A stretch of 64,000 nt of DNA, taken from the NCBI GenBank assembly GCA_945865405.1, contig CAMBDS010000008.1, positions 25,060 to 89,059 on the forward strand, written 5' to 3'. The stretch is from Caldithrix abyssi DSM 13497 (GTDB lineage: Bacteria; Electryoneota; AABM5-125-24; Hatepunaeales; Hatepunaeaceae). Below the pieces are notes generated by a model, which was not told the origin of the DNA, made no database searches, and saw only the letters and a list, made by a program, of their open reading frames with translations. This document shows positions 16,969-26,434 of this stretch, in pieces. Within the stretch, counting starts at the first letter, position 1. The number at the start of each line of letters is the position of its first letter. The position numbers and the translations under genes are program-made.

Positions 16969-17080
16969 GGTACTCCTCATTAGGATTGAGAGAATTCGTC
17001 AGCGATTCGCTGTCGAACGCAACGTGATTGGGACCGAGATGGAAATTGTGTAATCAATGCAGACTGTTATTAATTTGCAA

Positions 17081-17758
17081 CTATAAACCAACAGTCGCGA
17101 GGATGTTGACCAGTTCTTCCTTTTCCCAGTCTTCTCCACCTGTTTCGATAAAGTTTCCGGCATCCGCCATGATCTGCTGTCCTTCGTGTCTGCGAGTTGG
17201 ATCTGATTTGACAATAGTTTTGCCAATAAAGAGCTTCGACCAGGCGGCATTATTTGTTTCACCGATGGACTCAGCGAGCGTGACAGACTTACCAAATTGT
17301 TCAATCGCCTCATCAAACTGAGAGCCAACGAGAAGGGTCATTCCGTAGTCCCAATAAGCCCAGGCGAGCGTGGGCTTTTCGCCAATCTGCTCGCGAAGCT
17401 CAACCTGTTTAGCTGCAACTTCAATTATACCTGGTATTACCAACGGATCGACATTTTCGTCCCATGCCTGCATGTGAAAGGAGGAGATGTTGTGTAAAAG
17501 AATCGCAGCAGACTGTTTGTAATCTTTGGAGAGGGCGAACTTAACGGCTTCATGACCAATAAGTTCACTGGCGTAAGGATCTTTCTTAACGTTATAAATA
17601 TCGCACTGTACACCTACCCAGCGCTTCAGAACCTCTTTGTCGTCGCCAAGTCCGAGGAAATACGATGTAGCAGAAGCGACGTCTCCTGATTTGACGAGGG
17701 AATAAATATGATCGACGGTTTCTTCGTCAGTGAGATATCCAGAATGATCGTGGGACAT
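17081..17758 (-). CDS. Unknown helical (TPR-like) cytoplasmic protein
   Basis: About 225 aa from MSHDHSGYLTDEETVDHIYS. No signal peptide or membrane segment. The pattern is helix pairs with TPR-like features (AWAYWDYGMTLLVGSQFDEA, then IEQFGKSVTLAESIGETNNA), suggesting a repeat scaffold. I do not recognise the family. An in-frame start 45 nt upstream (17803) would add 15 residues but begins inside the -10 region of the promoter at 17804-17832, so ATG 17758 is preferred. It is probably transcribed alone. Confidence 0.75.
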   Translation of the reverse strand: MSHDHSGYLTDEETVDHIYSLVKSGDVASATSYFLGLGDDKEVLKRWVGVQCDIYNVKKDPYASELIGHEAVKFALSKDYKQSAAILLHNISSFHMQAWDENVDPLVIPGIIEVAAKQVELREQIGEKPTLAWAYWDYGMTLLVGSQFDEAIEQFGKSVTLAESIGETNNAAWSKLFIGKTIVKSDPTRRHEGQQIMADAGNFIETGGEDWEKEELVNILATVGL

Positions 17759-17803
17759 TGAAATGCCTGAAAAGTGGATGATCCAGAATAAATAGCTAAC
17801 CAC

Positions 17804-17832
17804 AATATAGAAAGGGTTTTTCCCTTCGTCAA
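17804..17832 (-). promoter_or_regulatory. Sigma-70-type promoter (TTGACG-N17-TATATT)
   Basis: Minus strand TTGACG (17827-17832), 17-nt spacer, TATATT (17804-17809). Drives the gene at 17081-17758. Confidence 0.65.
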
Positions 17833-17860
17833 GATTCAGAAGGGTCTAATTTCCTTAAAG

Positions 17861-19141
17861 TCACTCGGCTTTGCTCATTTTCAATAATGTTATCTCCTTC
17901 CGATTCTCAGGCTCCTTCGAATCCAATCGTTGTTTGATGTCCTCCCAATGAACCTCATTAGGCCAGCGCCAAACCTCGTAATTCTGTGTGTTTAGGGTAT
18001 TTTCAACTTCGGACAGCTTCATGTCTTCAACATCCTGAACAACCTTGTAAAACTCACCTTCTTTGTTTGTGCGATGAATCAACCCTGCTCGTTCTAATTT
18101 ATCGACCGCCTCGAGGGCAGCTCCGGGCGGGAGTTCCCACTCTTCGGAAAGGGCACCGAAATTGACCCATTGAGCCTTGGATGAGTGGTCTGGTTTGATT
18201 GCTGAGAGTAGTAAGCGAATAGCCAGGGCGTCACGTTGCAGGCGGGTGAGGTGAATATGCTTCTGTTCACGCCTTAATGGTGCAAAATGTTGATAAATAT
18301 AAGCGATTTCTATTCCCAACAAAGCAATCAACCATGAAATATTGACCCAAATCATCGCCATAGGGATAATTGCCACCGAACCGTACATGACGTCATACTT
18401 GACGAGTTTTGCGGCGTAAAAGATAAACAAATGTTTCGAAAGTTCGTAGAAGATACCGGCAGTCACTCCTCCAACCAATGCAGCACTCCAATGGACTGGT
18501 GCGGTGGGAAGGTATTTGTAAAGGAGGATGAAGCTGAGGATGATCATCAGTGCCGGAATGAGGCTCTGTAACAGGCTTTGGAGGAAACTGAAATGGACGG
18601 CGACTTCTGTAGTCAACGGTGAGGCAACGACGTATGTGGTGAAAGCAATTGCGGCAGCGAGAAGTATCGGGATTGCGAGAAAGAGCCCCCAATAGATGGG
18701 TGCGCGAACGAGGAATTTGCCACGTGGTGCTCCGCCCCAGATCAGGTTGAATGTGGCTTCGACCGCGACGAAGATAGAGTGAACGCCAGCTACCAGAACC
18801 ACAAAGCTAACCACTCCTACAGTTTTTGCAGAAAAATTAGCGACAAGCTTTGTGATTTTCTCTGTGACCATTGGTTGCACTCCTGGCGCAAAGAGTGCTG
18901 AATACGCCGGGCGGACGACTTCGAAAAACCATTCCCCCCCTCCGAGAAGTTTAAAAACGGAGAAGAGAAGGGCGAGCAGAGGCAGGAGCGAGAGAAGCGT
19001 CGCGAAGGTTAGCGCCATTGCTCTGAGCATCAAGCTATCGGCGGAAAACTCTCGAATAGTAATTCGGATGAAATCGTAGGCAACTCTAGCCAGGCGAAGG
19101 GATTTATCGAGCGGAGAAATTGTCGTTCTGCCTGCTGTCAC
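17861..19141 (-). CDS. YihY/BrkB-family inner membrane protein
   Basis: 426 aa. The N-terminal 290 residues contain six membrane helices in the YihY/UPF0761 pattern (LRAMALTFATLLSLLPLLAL, FVVLVAGVHSIFVAVEATFN, IIPMAMIWVNISWLIALLGI). The C-terminal 130 residues are soluble, with a winged-helix-like stretch (about 330-380; WELPPGAALEAVDKLERAGL). Proteins of this family were once called RNase BN but are membrane proteins of uncertain role. The start overlaps the stop of the MBL hydrolase by 4 nt, so the two are translationally coupled. Confidence 0.93.
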   Translation of the reverse strand: MTAGRTTISPLDKSLRLARVAYDFIRITIREFSADSLMLRAMALTFATLLSLLPLLALLFSVFKLLGGGEWFFEVVRPAYSALFAPGVQPMVTEKITKLVANFSAKTVGVVSFVVLVAGVHSIFVAVEATFNLIWGGAPRGKFLVRAPIYWGLFLAIPILLAAAIAFTTYVVASPLTTEVAVHFSFLQSLLQSLIPALMIILSFILLYKYLPTAPVHWSAALVGGVTAGIFYELSKHLFIFYAAKLVKYDVMYGSVAIIPMAMIWVNISWLIALLGIEIAYIYQHFAPLRREQKHIHLTRLQRDALAIRLLLSAIKPDHSSKAQWVNFGALSEEWELPPGAALEAVDKLERAGLIHRTNKEGEFYKVVQDVEDMKLSEVENTLNTQNYEVWRWPNEVHWEDIKQRLDSKEPENRKEITLLKMSKAE

Positions 19142-19908
19142 AATGCAAGCCTATTCGTTGTGTTGACGCCAGTGCGACCAGCTATTTCGAAGCAGTGTTG
19201 TGAACCGAAGCGTTTTAGAATGGAGCGCATCAAGACATCAGGAGAATTCGTGCGAGGGCTAAGGTGAGTAAGTACGACTTTTTGAAACCGATTGATGCCG
19301 ATCTCTTCGACAAGATCGAGGGCGTCGCGATTGCTCAAGTGGCCGTGTGGGCCAGAAATCCGTGACTTCAGTTCATCGGGATAATGGGGGTAGTCGGCAA
19401 GCATTTTCTCGTCATAATCACACTCAATGAAGAGGATATCTGCCTCAGTTGCATGTCCCTTGATGACAGAACAGACGTGCCCGGTGTCCGGTATGTAACA
19501 AAGTTTCTTACCAGAATGAGTGTCGTAAATGGAGAAGCCGTGACTCGATTGGGCGTCGTGATGAGTAGGGAATGGCGAGACCTGAAACGACCCAATCTCA
19601 AGCAACTCCGCTGAGTCGAATTTTTTTCGGTTTGCTCCGGAAAAGAGTGCTTTTCGAGCGCGAAAAGACTTTTCGTGGACATAGACAGGCAGATCCGGCA
19701 ATCTGCGAGCCAAGACGGGAATGCCCTTGACATGATCCGAATGTTCATGCGTGACGAGGAGTGCGGCGATTGATCTGAGATGGTCTCTGCCGAATACATC
19801 GGTAATAGTTCTAAGTGATACTCCGCAATCGATCATAATCGATGTGCCGTTGGACCTGACTACTGTGCAATTTCCGTCGGAGCTTGAAGCGATGGGGAAT
19901 ACCTGCAT
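19138..19908 (-). CDS. MBL-fold metallo-hydrolase (WalJ/YycJ-like)
   Basis: 256 aa. A metallo-beta-lactamase fold with the THEHSDHVKG metal motif (about residues 53-62) and further ligands in HHDAQSSHG, DTGHVC and HLS. The short length and the early motif SSSDGNCTVV match the YycJ/WalJ group, whose members are thought to be 5'-3' DNA exonucleases in repair. An in-frame TTG one codon upstream (19911) is the alternative start. It overlaps the YihY-type gene by 4 nt. Confidence 0.92.
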   Translation of the reverse strand: MQVFPIASSSDGNCTVVRSNGTSIMIDCGVSLRTITDVFGRDHLRSIAALLVTHEHSDHVKGIPVLARRLPDLPVYVHEKSFRARKALFSGANRKKFDSAELLEIGSFQVSPFPTHHDAQSSHGFSIYDTHSGKKLCYIPDTGHVCSVIKGHATEADILFIECDYDEKMLADYPHYPDELKSRISGPHGHLSNRDALDLVEEIGINRFQKVVLTHLSPRTNSPDVLMRSILKRFGSQHCFEIAGRTGVNTTNRLAL

Positions 19909-19970
19909 CAATGCGCGCTACCTATTATCACTATTTCCCTGTTTTTTGAAAGATGAGCTTCGAAACATTT

Positions 19971-21440
19971 CTATTTAAGATAGACTGCACTAGTAACGAC
20001 ACGTTGACCCGCGGTTTCAAGAGTTATTAGATAAACCCCTGTCGAAATTTGATCCTCATGCAGAGTCAACTGATGCGTACCGGCAAGCATGACTCCTGTG
20101 GCGATTGTCCGCAGAGTTTTACCATTCAAATCGACGATTGTGAGAGTCGTAAAGCCAGTCAAAGGCAATTCGAATCGGATTGTGGCGGACGAGTTGAATG
20201 GATTTGGCGAGACAGAAACAAGCGATAATCGTGACGGTAATCGACCGGCATCTGGTTCAACCGATGCAAAATCAGGTGTAGCTCCTTGCAAGGTGACTAC
20301 CAATGGATTTTCCATGCCGGGGTCGTTATGAGTTATAGTGATTGTGTTTGGCCAGAGGCTTTTCTCGACTGTGGGTGACCAGAGACAACGGAGGAGGGCT
20401 GAAGAATCTGGCTCTATCACCATTGGCAATTCATTAATCACCTCAATCTCATTTTCCAGTCCGCCGCTAAAGATAACTCGAGAAACACTACCCACACCTT
20501 CACCACTATTTCGAATTCTGAATTGTGCAACTCCGGAGTTTCCGACATGAACCAAGCCGAAGGCGAGAGGTGGATCGGGGAATGCAAGGTCGGGGACGAC
20601 TCGCCTAACACGAATGGAGCTGGCTCTGTTGAAGTCGGGATCCGCTTCTCCCAGCATTGACGTCATACGGGCGATTTCACCCATAGCGGGCGAGAGCCAG
20701 CGATATGTTTGGTTAGTCTGGATGTCCTGACGAAAGACCTCCTGTTCCATCCTGCGACCAAAGAGTGTGAAGGTTCCAACAACAGACAGGTTGCCGCCTA
20801 CCGAAATATGTTGCCGTATCGCTGGAAGGTCGCCACCAGAATAGGTCACGACTCCCCAGCCATCGATGGAAGAAAAGCCTCCGATAGCGACGCGAATGTA
20901 AATGGAGTCGAGCAAACCTTCAAGCAATGTATCAGGGGCAACCATTCCAATTTCGAAGCGTGCAGCTATGTCCCATTCGTCTTCGTATTCAGCTGGGAGT
21001 GGTAATATCTTCAGGGCTGCCGGGAATTCAAATGGCAACTGGATTTCGCCAAAACCACCGACAACTCCAAACATATACCATCCGGTGTCGGTAACGGCTT
21101 CATATTGGATGCCGCCGGTTCCGATCTGAATACCTAACTCGTTGGAGGGAGAGATTATGACACGATTGGCATCGGGATAGGTTTCATGTTCAGGTGCTTC
21201 TTCGGGATCAATCAAAGTGTCGTTGGATACTTCGTCGAAAGCGTATCCTGAAAAGTCCCAGTGTCGATTTTCCCCGCCTTCGCCGACATCAACCTCAATC
21301 CCATTTGCCGTATCGGAACTGTAGTAATATGTCAGGACTGTACCGGGGATACTTGGGATATCGCGAGGACGGATGACAACCTGAGCAACTGCCTGACTGG
21401 CGATCAAGATTAGAAAGATCGCTAAGTTTAAAAATGGCAT
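19971..21440 (-). CDS. Secreted protein with T9SS type A sorting domain
   Basis: 489 aa with a signal peptide (MPFLNLAIFLILIASQAVAQ). The first 290 residues are a beta-rich domain I do not recognise (many Trp, Tyr and Gly). Residues about 300-390 form an ASH-type Ig domain (AFGLVHVGNSGVAQFRIRNS, ITHNDPG). A linker follows, then a T9SS sorting domain (VSVSPNPFNSSATIRFELP) ending in VYLK. Cargo of the type IX secretion system, delivered to the cell surface or medium. The next upstream gene on the same strand is the zinc peptidase at 21547. Confidence 0.87.
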   Translation of the reverse strand: MPFLNLAIFLILIASQAVAQVVIRPRDIPSIPGTVLTYYYSSDTANGIEVDVGEGGENRHWDFSGYAFDEVSNDTLIDPEEAPEHETYPDANRVIISPSNELGIQIGTGGIQYEAVTDTGWYMFGVVGGFGEIQLPFEFPAALKILPLPAEYEDEWDIAARFEIGMVAPDTLLEGLLDSIYIRVAIGGFSSIDGWGVVTYSGGDLPAIRQHISVGGNLSVVGTFTLFGRRMEQEVFRQDIQTNQTYRWLSPAMGEIARMTSMLGEADPDFNRASSIRVRRVVPDLAFPDPPLAFGLVHVGNSGVAQFRIRNSGEGVGSVSRVIFSGGLENEIEVINELPMVIEPDSSALLRCLWSPTVEKSLWPNTITITHNDPGMENPLVVTLQGATPDFASVEPDAGRLPSRLSLVSVSPNPFNSSATIRFELPLTGFTTLTIVDLNGKTLRTIATGVMLAGTHQLTLHEDQISTGVYLITLETAGQRVVTSAVYLK

Positions 21441-21546
21441 ATAGATATTTATGAAATGTTTAACAATCGGGACTTGGAACGGATTAGATAAGTTAGCAAT
21501 AGTTAACCGATAAAGCGAGCAACAGGATCTACTAATGAAACATTGA

Positions 21547-24450
21547 CTATTTCAATAGAACGATCTGTTTTTTGATGTTGCCAGCATTTTTGGGTTTAAT
21601 CCAGTAAATGCCTGTTGGCAACGGCTTAAAGTCAATCGAAGTTATCGCATTCCCGGCAGGAATTTCGGCTGTAAGTACCTTCCGACCGAATAAATCATAC
21701 ACGAACAATTCAATTGGTAAGTTCGATTCAACTCGAACATTGATAAATCCATTTGTCGGATTCGGGTAGGGAAGCCCCAATTGAATCTTATCTGAAACAG
21801 CCTTATCGTCAACAGCGACGATGTTGCCGACGCGCAACCTCAGATCATCGATCAACCAGCCGGTTAGCTGGCGAGCGCCATCGGGTGTGATCGTGCGAAA
21901 TCGCAACCTTAAAGTTGGAGAATTTCTCATCGCCCAGCGGTCGAGATTGACCTCTCGCTCAATCCAGTTCTGTTGTTGGCCAGAAACTCGATATATTTCG
22001 CGCCAGGCTTCGGCTCCTTCTTCGAGAATTTCAATTACGCCATGTTCAGCGAAAGCCTGATCAAAGATGTGTCGCTCGACAAATTTGAGCCTGGCGTGAC
22101 CCATACCTGCAAAATCCCAACTTTCAGAGAATTCAGCAATCGACTCATGGGGTGTGGAAATCTCATCGGGCGACCGATCAGCCATTGAGTAGGCTCCGGC
22201 ATAGCTTTCCGAATCAGTTCGCTGCCAGTCATTCAGGCTCCAATTTTGATTATCGTACTCAAAATCGTCAATAATAGCATCGGAGCGAATCGTGAAGTTC
22301 CGAATCACGGTAAGCGTGACGTTGGGATTATTTGCCGCGGCATCAGTCACTCGTAATCGATAGAGAATAGACTGGTCTCGCTCGACTTCCCAATGAATGG
22401 GCCCGATGAAAAGTCCTGCAATTTCCCCCTGAGGCTCGAGTACGGACTGTCCCAAGAGGTCAAATACTTCATCATACCAGATCAACCGGACTTCACTTAT
22501 GCCTATGTTATCGCTAACCTTCACGCCAAACCGTGCTTCGCCCACTGGAAAGACTGTGTCAGGCAGACGATCTTGTTCCACGATTACGGGGCGAATATGG
22601 TCCGGGCCGACAATGAAGCGATGTTTTTCTTCGGGCGCATTGGGAGGATCAACGCTGAAAACTCCTGCTTCATCTGCAGCAAAAAAGTAGTAAGAGACAA
22701 CTGTCGGTCTGTTAGGGGCAGGAATTTCTGCCTGATAGGCATCGTTTGCGCCGTCCGATTTGCGGAGCAATAGCGATTCAGGTTCAGATTCTTCGAAATT
22801 GTATATCAACCAGATGTTGTCGTTGTCCAAAGCAATTAAAGGATCTGGTTGAATACCAACCGTTACAGTGATTGGTGCATTTTCATTTTCAGTGTCACGT
22901 GGAGTCGTGTGCGAGATGATTGGAGCGTACTGACCATTTGAGATAACACCTCTGCGTTCTGCTGCTTCAATAATCGCCTGGCGGAACACTCCGCCAGTTA
23001 AACTGACGTCACTGACCAGAAGTGCTGAAACTGCGTCAGGGATAGTGGTGCTGTCGGAGAGGCTTATGAGATGGTCAAGAACGATCTGATTCCATAGATC
23101 TCTGTCTCCGGCCAGTCGTACTTCTGTTAACAAGGAAGACCAGAGTTGCCCGGCATCATGGATGTCGTCTTCGCAATCTTCGGGGTAATGATAATCGGAG
23201 TTTAGAACCCTTCCTGCCCAGAATTGGTTGTGGCCATCCCAATTGTAAAGATTCATAGGTTCGAAATCGGGGGAGACCGAAAGGCTGTAATCTCCGGCGA
23301 AATAATCGCAAAGCCCTTCAGCCAATATTCCAGTCTCACCGCCTCGCCAATCAGGGAGATATGCTTCGATAATTGCATGAGTAAATTCGTGCAACAATAC
23401 ATCGGCATCTTCAGCGTCATCGACGCCGCCTCGCCCGGTTGTGATTACTCCAGTTTGAGGATTGTAGTAGGAGGCGTCATCGTTCAATCGGTTGATGTCG
23501 AGGAGTTGGGGTGTAAGTCCCTCTACCCCCAAGGCTTCCAGATACCTTGCCTGACGGTCGATGTGGAAGTATGCCATCACCTCTTCGAAATTGTCGTCAC
23601 CCCGGTCAAATAGGAATTCCCCGGTTTCGCTTCTGATGCGATTGGCAGTGGGATTGGTATCGGCAAAGGGGCCCGTAAGAACCAAAAGGCTATCTTCATC
23701 ACAGGAAATTTCAGGAAGTGATACTTCGGAGTAGGCTTCAATGGGTACTGCGGCTGAATCGTCGTCATTATCCGTGAGGTTCTCATCTTGTAACACACTT
23801 TTCGGATCAGGATCGAAGACAAGACCTCGCCCATCGAAGTGCTTGAGGTGATCCTCTGCGAGTCGTAAAGTGCCGTTCGCTCCGTTGATGTAATAGTCCA
23901 TCGCTTGAACCGGCTTGCTCAAGGAGACAGTGACTCGATAGCAGAAGACGGGTTCTCCATTGACAGGCAATACAATGGGAGTGACCTTTGGATCTGTGGT
24001 GAACTCTTGTGGGAGACTAATCTTACGGGCGATAACTACGGCATTATCGGAGGTGATTCGGAAATCAGGTTGACTCGTTTTTCGCCATTTTGCAAGAGAC
24101 GATTGTACCAGCGAGACTTCATCATTTTTGTCAGTGCGAATGACAAGTCTGCCGCCGATAACTGGAATCCCTGAATAGAATTGTGAGTAGTTATGAGTCG
24201 TTGATTGAGAAGCCCGGGGCGTAGTTACCTTTCTCAATTCACCGGTCTTAATCATCTTATCCCAACCTTCCGCGGCAAGGACAGCTTCCAAGCTCCGGCT
24301 TCCGTGAGTAGAGCTTGGCAATTCTGTACCAGCAAAGGCAGATGTAACCCAACCACAAGGTAAAATCGATGAAACAATCAAGCAGGCGAGAAGCCGAACT
24401 AACGCTCGACCTGGTTTCAGAACTGTAACTATTTGGCGTAATTGTCGCAT
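21547..24450 (-). CDS. Secreted thermolysin/fungalysin-like zinc peptidase, T9SS cargo
   Basis: 967 aa. Signal peptide with a long charged n-region (MRQLRQIVTVLKPGRALVRL..., cleavage near AFA). An FTP-like propeptide (about 60-210) precedes a gluzincin peptidase domain with HEFTH (about residue 358) and a downstream Glu in ILAEGLCDYFAG, so the zinc site is intact. The C-terminal half is Ig-like and jelly-roll-like domains, then a T9SS sorting domain (GLPYPNPTNGFINVRVES) ending IVLLK. ATG 24450 was chosen: the longer frame starts at a TTG inside the promoter (24455-24486). With that promoter the mRNA would be almost leaderless. Confidence 0.9.
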   Translation of the reverse strand: MRQLRQIVTVLKPGRALVRLLACLIVSSILPCGWVTSAFAGTELPSSTHGSRSLEAVLAAEGWDKMIKTGELRKVTTPRASQSTTHNYSQFYSGIPVIGGRLVIRTDKNDEVSLVQSSLAKWRKTSQPDFRITSDNAVVIARKISLPQEFTTDPKVTPIVLPVNGEPVFCYRVTVSLSKPVQAMDYYINGANGTLRLAEDHLKHFDGRGLVFDPDPKSVLQDENLTDNDDDSAAVPIEAYSEVSLPEISCDEDSLLVLTGPFADTNPTANRIRSETGEFLFDRGDDNFEEVMAYFHIDRQARYLEALGVEGLTPQLLDINRLNDDASYYNPQTGVITTGRGGVDDAEDADVLLHEFTHAIIEAYLPDWRGGETGILAEGLCDYFAGDYSLSVSPDFEPMNLYNWDGHNQFWAGRVLNSDYHYPEDCEDDIHDAGQLWSSLLTEVRLAGDRDLWNQIVLDHLISLSDSTTIPDAVSALLVSDVSLTGGVFRQAIIEAAERRGVISNGQYAPIISHTTPRDTENENAPITVTVGIQPDPLIALDNDNIWLIYNFEESEPESLLLRKSDGANDAYQAEIPAPNRPTVVSYYFFAADEAGVFSVDPPNAPEEKHRFIVGPDHIRPVIVEQDRLPDTVFPVGEARFGVKVSDNIGISEVRLIWYDEVFDLLGQSVLEPQGEIAGLFIGPIHWEVERDQSILYRLRVTDAAANNPNVTLTVIRNFTIRSDAIIDDFEYDNQNWSLNDWQRTDSESYAGAYSMADRSPDEISTPHESIAEFSESWDFAGMGHARLKFVERHIFDQAFAEHGVIEILEEGAEAWREIYRVSGQQQNWIEREVNLDRWAMRNSPTLRLRFRTITPDGARQLTGWLIDDLRLRVGNIVAVDDKAVSDKIQLGLPYPNPTNGFINVRVESNLPIELFVYDLFGRKVLTAEIPAGNAITSIDFKPLPTGIYWIKPKNAGNIKKQIVLLK

Positions 24451-24454
24451 ATTG

Positions 24455-24486
24455 CAAATATACAAATTATCTTCAAAATAGCCAAA
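24455..24486 (-). promoter_or_regulatory. TTTG-N20-TATATTTG promoter of the zinc peptidase
   Basis: Minus strand TTTG (24483-24486), 20-nt spacer, TATATTTG (24455-24462). It ends only 4 nt before ATG 24450, implying a leaderless or nearly leaderless mRNA. Confidence 0.6.
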
Positions 24487-24634
24487 GATTAGCCATCACA
24501 ATTTGGACACTTTTTTGTTGGGCTTAATCTATCTTAGGGCTCGGTGTCAACTCTGAGTTTCCGAATCGTATATTACAATATGCAATTCACCTTAAATAGT
24601 AAGGGGTTGAAATCAAGAATCGGACGGCAGTTTA

Positions 24635-25453
24635 ATGGCTTATCGAAGCATAGGTAGTTCGGATGGGGATTTTCTGACTCCTGGAGTAAAGGGGTTACTG
24701 ATCTTCAATGCGATTGCCTATTTATTACAGACCTTCTATTACGATCAGATGATCCGTCTGCTTGGGCTGACGCCGCTCGTATTCTGGTCGGACCTTGCCA
24801 TCTGGCAACCAGTGACCTACATGTTTTTACATGGTGGCGTGATGCACCTTATTTTTAATATGTTAGCACTCTGGATGTTTGGTGGGGCTCTTGAGTCGTT
24901 CTGGGGTACAAGCTTTTTCATCCGATACTATTTCATTACCGGAGTTGGTGCCGGTCTTTGTAATGCAGTAGTTACTCCTGACTCTCATTCAGCTATTATT
25001 GGCGCGTCTGGCGCAGTTTATGGTTTGCTTGCCGCCTACGGGCTACTTTTCCCGAATACTTTGATCTATGTCTGGGGGTTAATTCCTTTAAGGGCTAAGT
25101 ACCTGGTCTTGATCTTTGGTGGTATCGAGTTCTTTTCGACTATCCGTCCCGGAGTATCACCGGTTGCCCATCTCGTCCATCTCGGCGGAATGGTAATCGG
25201 TGTCATCTACCTACGCTGGGGCTCAATCAATTTCTGGTTAAAGAGACGTGTCAGCGTTTGGCAGCGTGATCGAGACTTCGCAGAACGAAAACAAAAGTTT
25301 GAGTCAGAAGAAAAGCTTCGTCGTGAGGTTGATGATCTGCTCGATAAGATCAACGAGGTAGGATTGAACAACCTGACGGACTGGGAGCGAAAACGACTCA
25401 AGGAAGCTTCCGACCGCTTAAAGGAGATGGAGCGAGTTAATCGTTCAATATAA
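24635..25453 (+). CDS. Rhomboid-family intramembrane serine protease
   Basis: 272 aa. Six membrane helices with the rhomboid signatures: WQPVTYMFLHGGVMHLIFNM (loop 1 region), GASGAVYG (catalytic Ser125) and HLVHLGG (catalytic His about 182). It cuts single-pass membrane proteins within the bilayer. The C-terminal 60 residues (from about 210) are a charged coiled-coil tail (RDRDFAERKQKFESEEKLRR), typical of the larger bacterial rhomboids. The gene is divergent from the zinc peptidase and followed by a hairpin terminator. Confidence 0.95.
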   Translation: MAYRSIGSSDGDFLTPGVKGLLIFNAIAYLLQTFYYDQMIRLLGLTPLVFWSDLAIWQPVTYMFLHGGVMHLIFNMLALWMFGGALESFWGTSFFIRYYFITGVGAGLCNAVVTPDSHSAIIGASGAVYGLLAAYGLLFPNTLIYVWGLIPLRAKYLVLIFGGIEFFSTIRPGVSPVAHLVHLGGMVIGVIYLRWGSINFWLKRRVSVWQRDRDFAERKQKFESEEKLRREVDDLLDKINEVGLNNLTDWERKRLKEASDRLKEMERVNRSI

Positions 25454-25483
25454 GATTTTTATACTTATAGGCACTTTTCTTCG

Positions 25484-25505
25484 GAGCCGTCACAATTGGC
25501 GGCTC
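25484..25505 (+). terminator. Terminator after the rhomboid gene
   Basis: GAGCCG and CGGCTC form a 6-bp stem around a 10-nt loop, followed by TTTCT. It spans a TTG at 25496 that would otherwise be a possible start of the next gene. Confidence 0.6.
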
Positions 25506-25528
25506 TTTCTATAAACCGTGGAATTGGA

Positions 25529-26434
25529 TTGAATTTTTTTGCAACTTCGATGCTGGTGCTGTTGACAATAATCTGGGGATTGACATTTCCTGCTATAAAG
25601 GCCGCACTTGCTTCGGTTACTCCATGGCAATTTCTTGCGTTCCGTTTTATGATTGGTGCCATCATCTTTTTCCCGATTATGGCATTGAATTCTACGCGAC
25701 GCAGAGTGAGTTATAGACAGGCATTATCGAAGGTGTGGCTGGTTGGAGGTGGGTTGGGGGTGTTGCTATTGCTCGGTTTTGCTCTACAGGCAATCGGGAT
25801 GAAATACACCACAGCCTCAAGAAGCGGATTTTTTACTGGTCTGTTGACGCTAATGGTGCCAATTTTCGCCACGATCTTCAAGACAAGCAAGGCTTCGTTA
25901 ATGGTTTGGTTAGCCATTCCGGTTGCGTTGTCAGGGATCTATTTTTTAGCTGATCCAAACCTCGGCGGCATTAACTATGGCGATTGGTTGACGATAGGTT
26001 GCGCGATCGTGTTCGCGTTGCAAATGGTCGCACTTGAAGCGACTTCCAACCATTATCCCCAATCTGGAAATCGTGAAATCGACGACACAAGCACCGATGC
26101 TTTGACGTTTGCACAACTTTTTATGGTGGGCGTTGGTTGCTCGCTTATTGCCGCTATGGAAGGTAAGCCTGTCAACATTGCGCCCGTTGGTTGGTGGGGA
26201 ATTGCCTATACAGCGCTGTTCGGAAGTCTGATAGCTGTCTGGTTACAAACAAAATTTCAACCGAAAGTGCCTGCCGGATATGCCGGAATGATATTCACTC
26301 TCGAACCGCTTTGGGCGGCATTTTTCGGATGGTTGCTTTTGGGAGATATGTGGACAGAGCGTGGGTTGATCGGTGCAGGTTGCATACTAATTGCTATGGT
26401 AATTTCAAGTATAAGAATTGGCAATGTCAGCTAA
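25529..26434 (+). CDS. EamA/DMT-superfamily membrane transporter
   Basis: 301 aa, about ten membrane helices in two EamA repeats (first: TIIWGLTFPAIKAALASVTP; second: IAYTALFGSLIAVWLQTKFQ and LEPLWAAFFGWLLLGD). Members export or import amino acids, sugars or other metabolites; the substrate cannot be read from sequence. The start is uncertain: TTG 25529 gives the normal family N-terminus, ATG 25550 is the first ATG, and TTG 25496 lies within the preceding terminator. The stop overlaps the SprT-like gene by 11 nt, so the two are coupled. Confidence 0.9.
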   Translation: MNFFATSMLVLLTIIWGLTFPAIKAALASVTPWQFLAFRFMIGAIIFFPIMALNSTRRRVSYRQALSKVWLVGGGLGVLLLLGFALQAIGMKYTTASRSGFFTGLLTLMVPIFATIFKTSKASLMVWLAIPVALSGIYFLADPNLGGINYGDWLTIGCAIVFALQMVALEATSNHYPQSGNREIDDTSTDALTFAQLFMVGVGCSLIAAMEGKPVNIAPVGWWGIAYTALFGSLIAVWLQTKFQPKVPAGYAGMIFTLEPLWAAFFGWLLLGDMWTERGLIGAGCILIAMVISSIRIGNVS

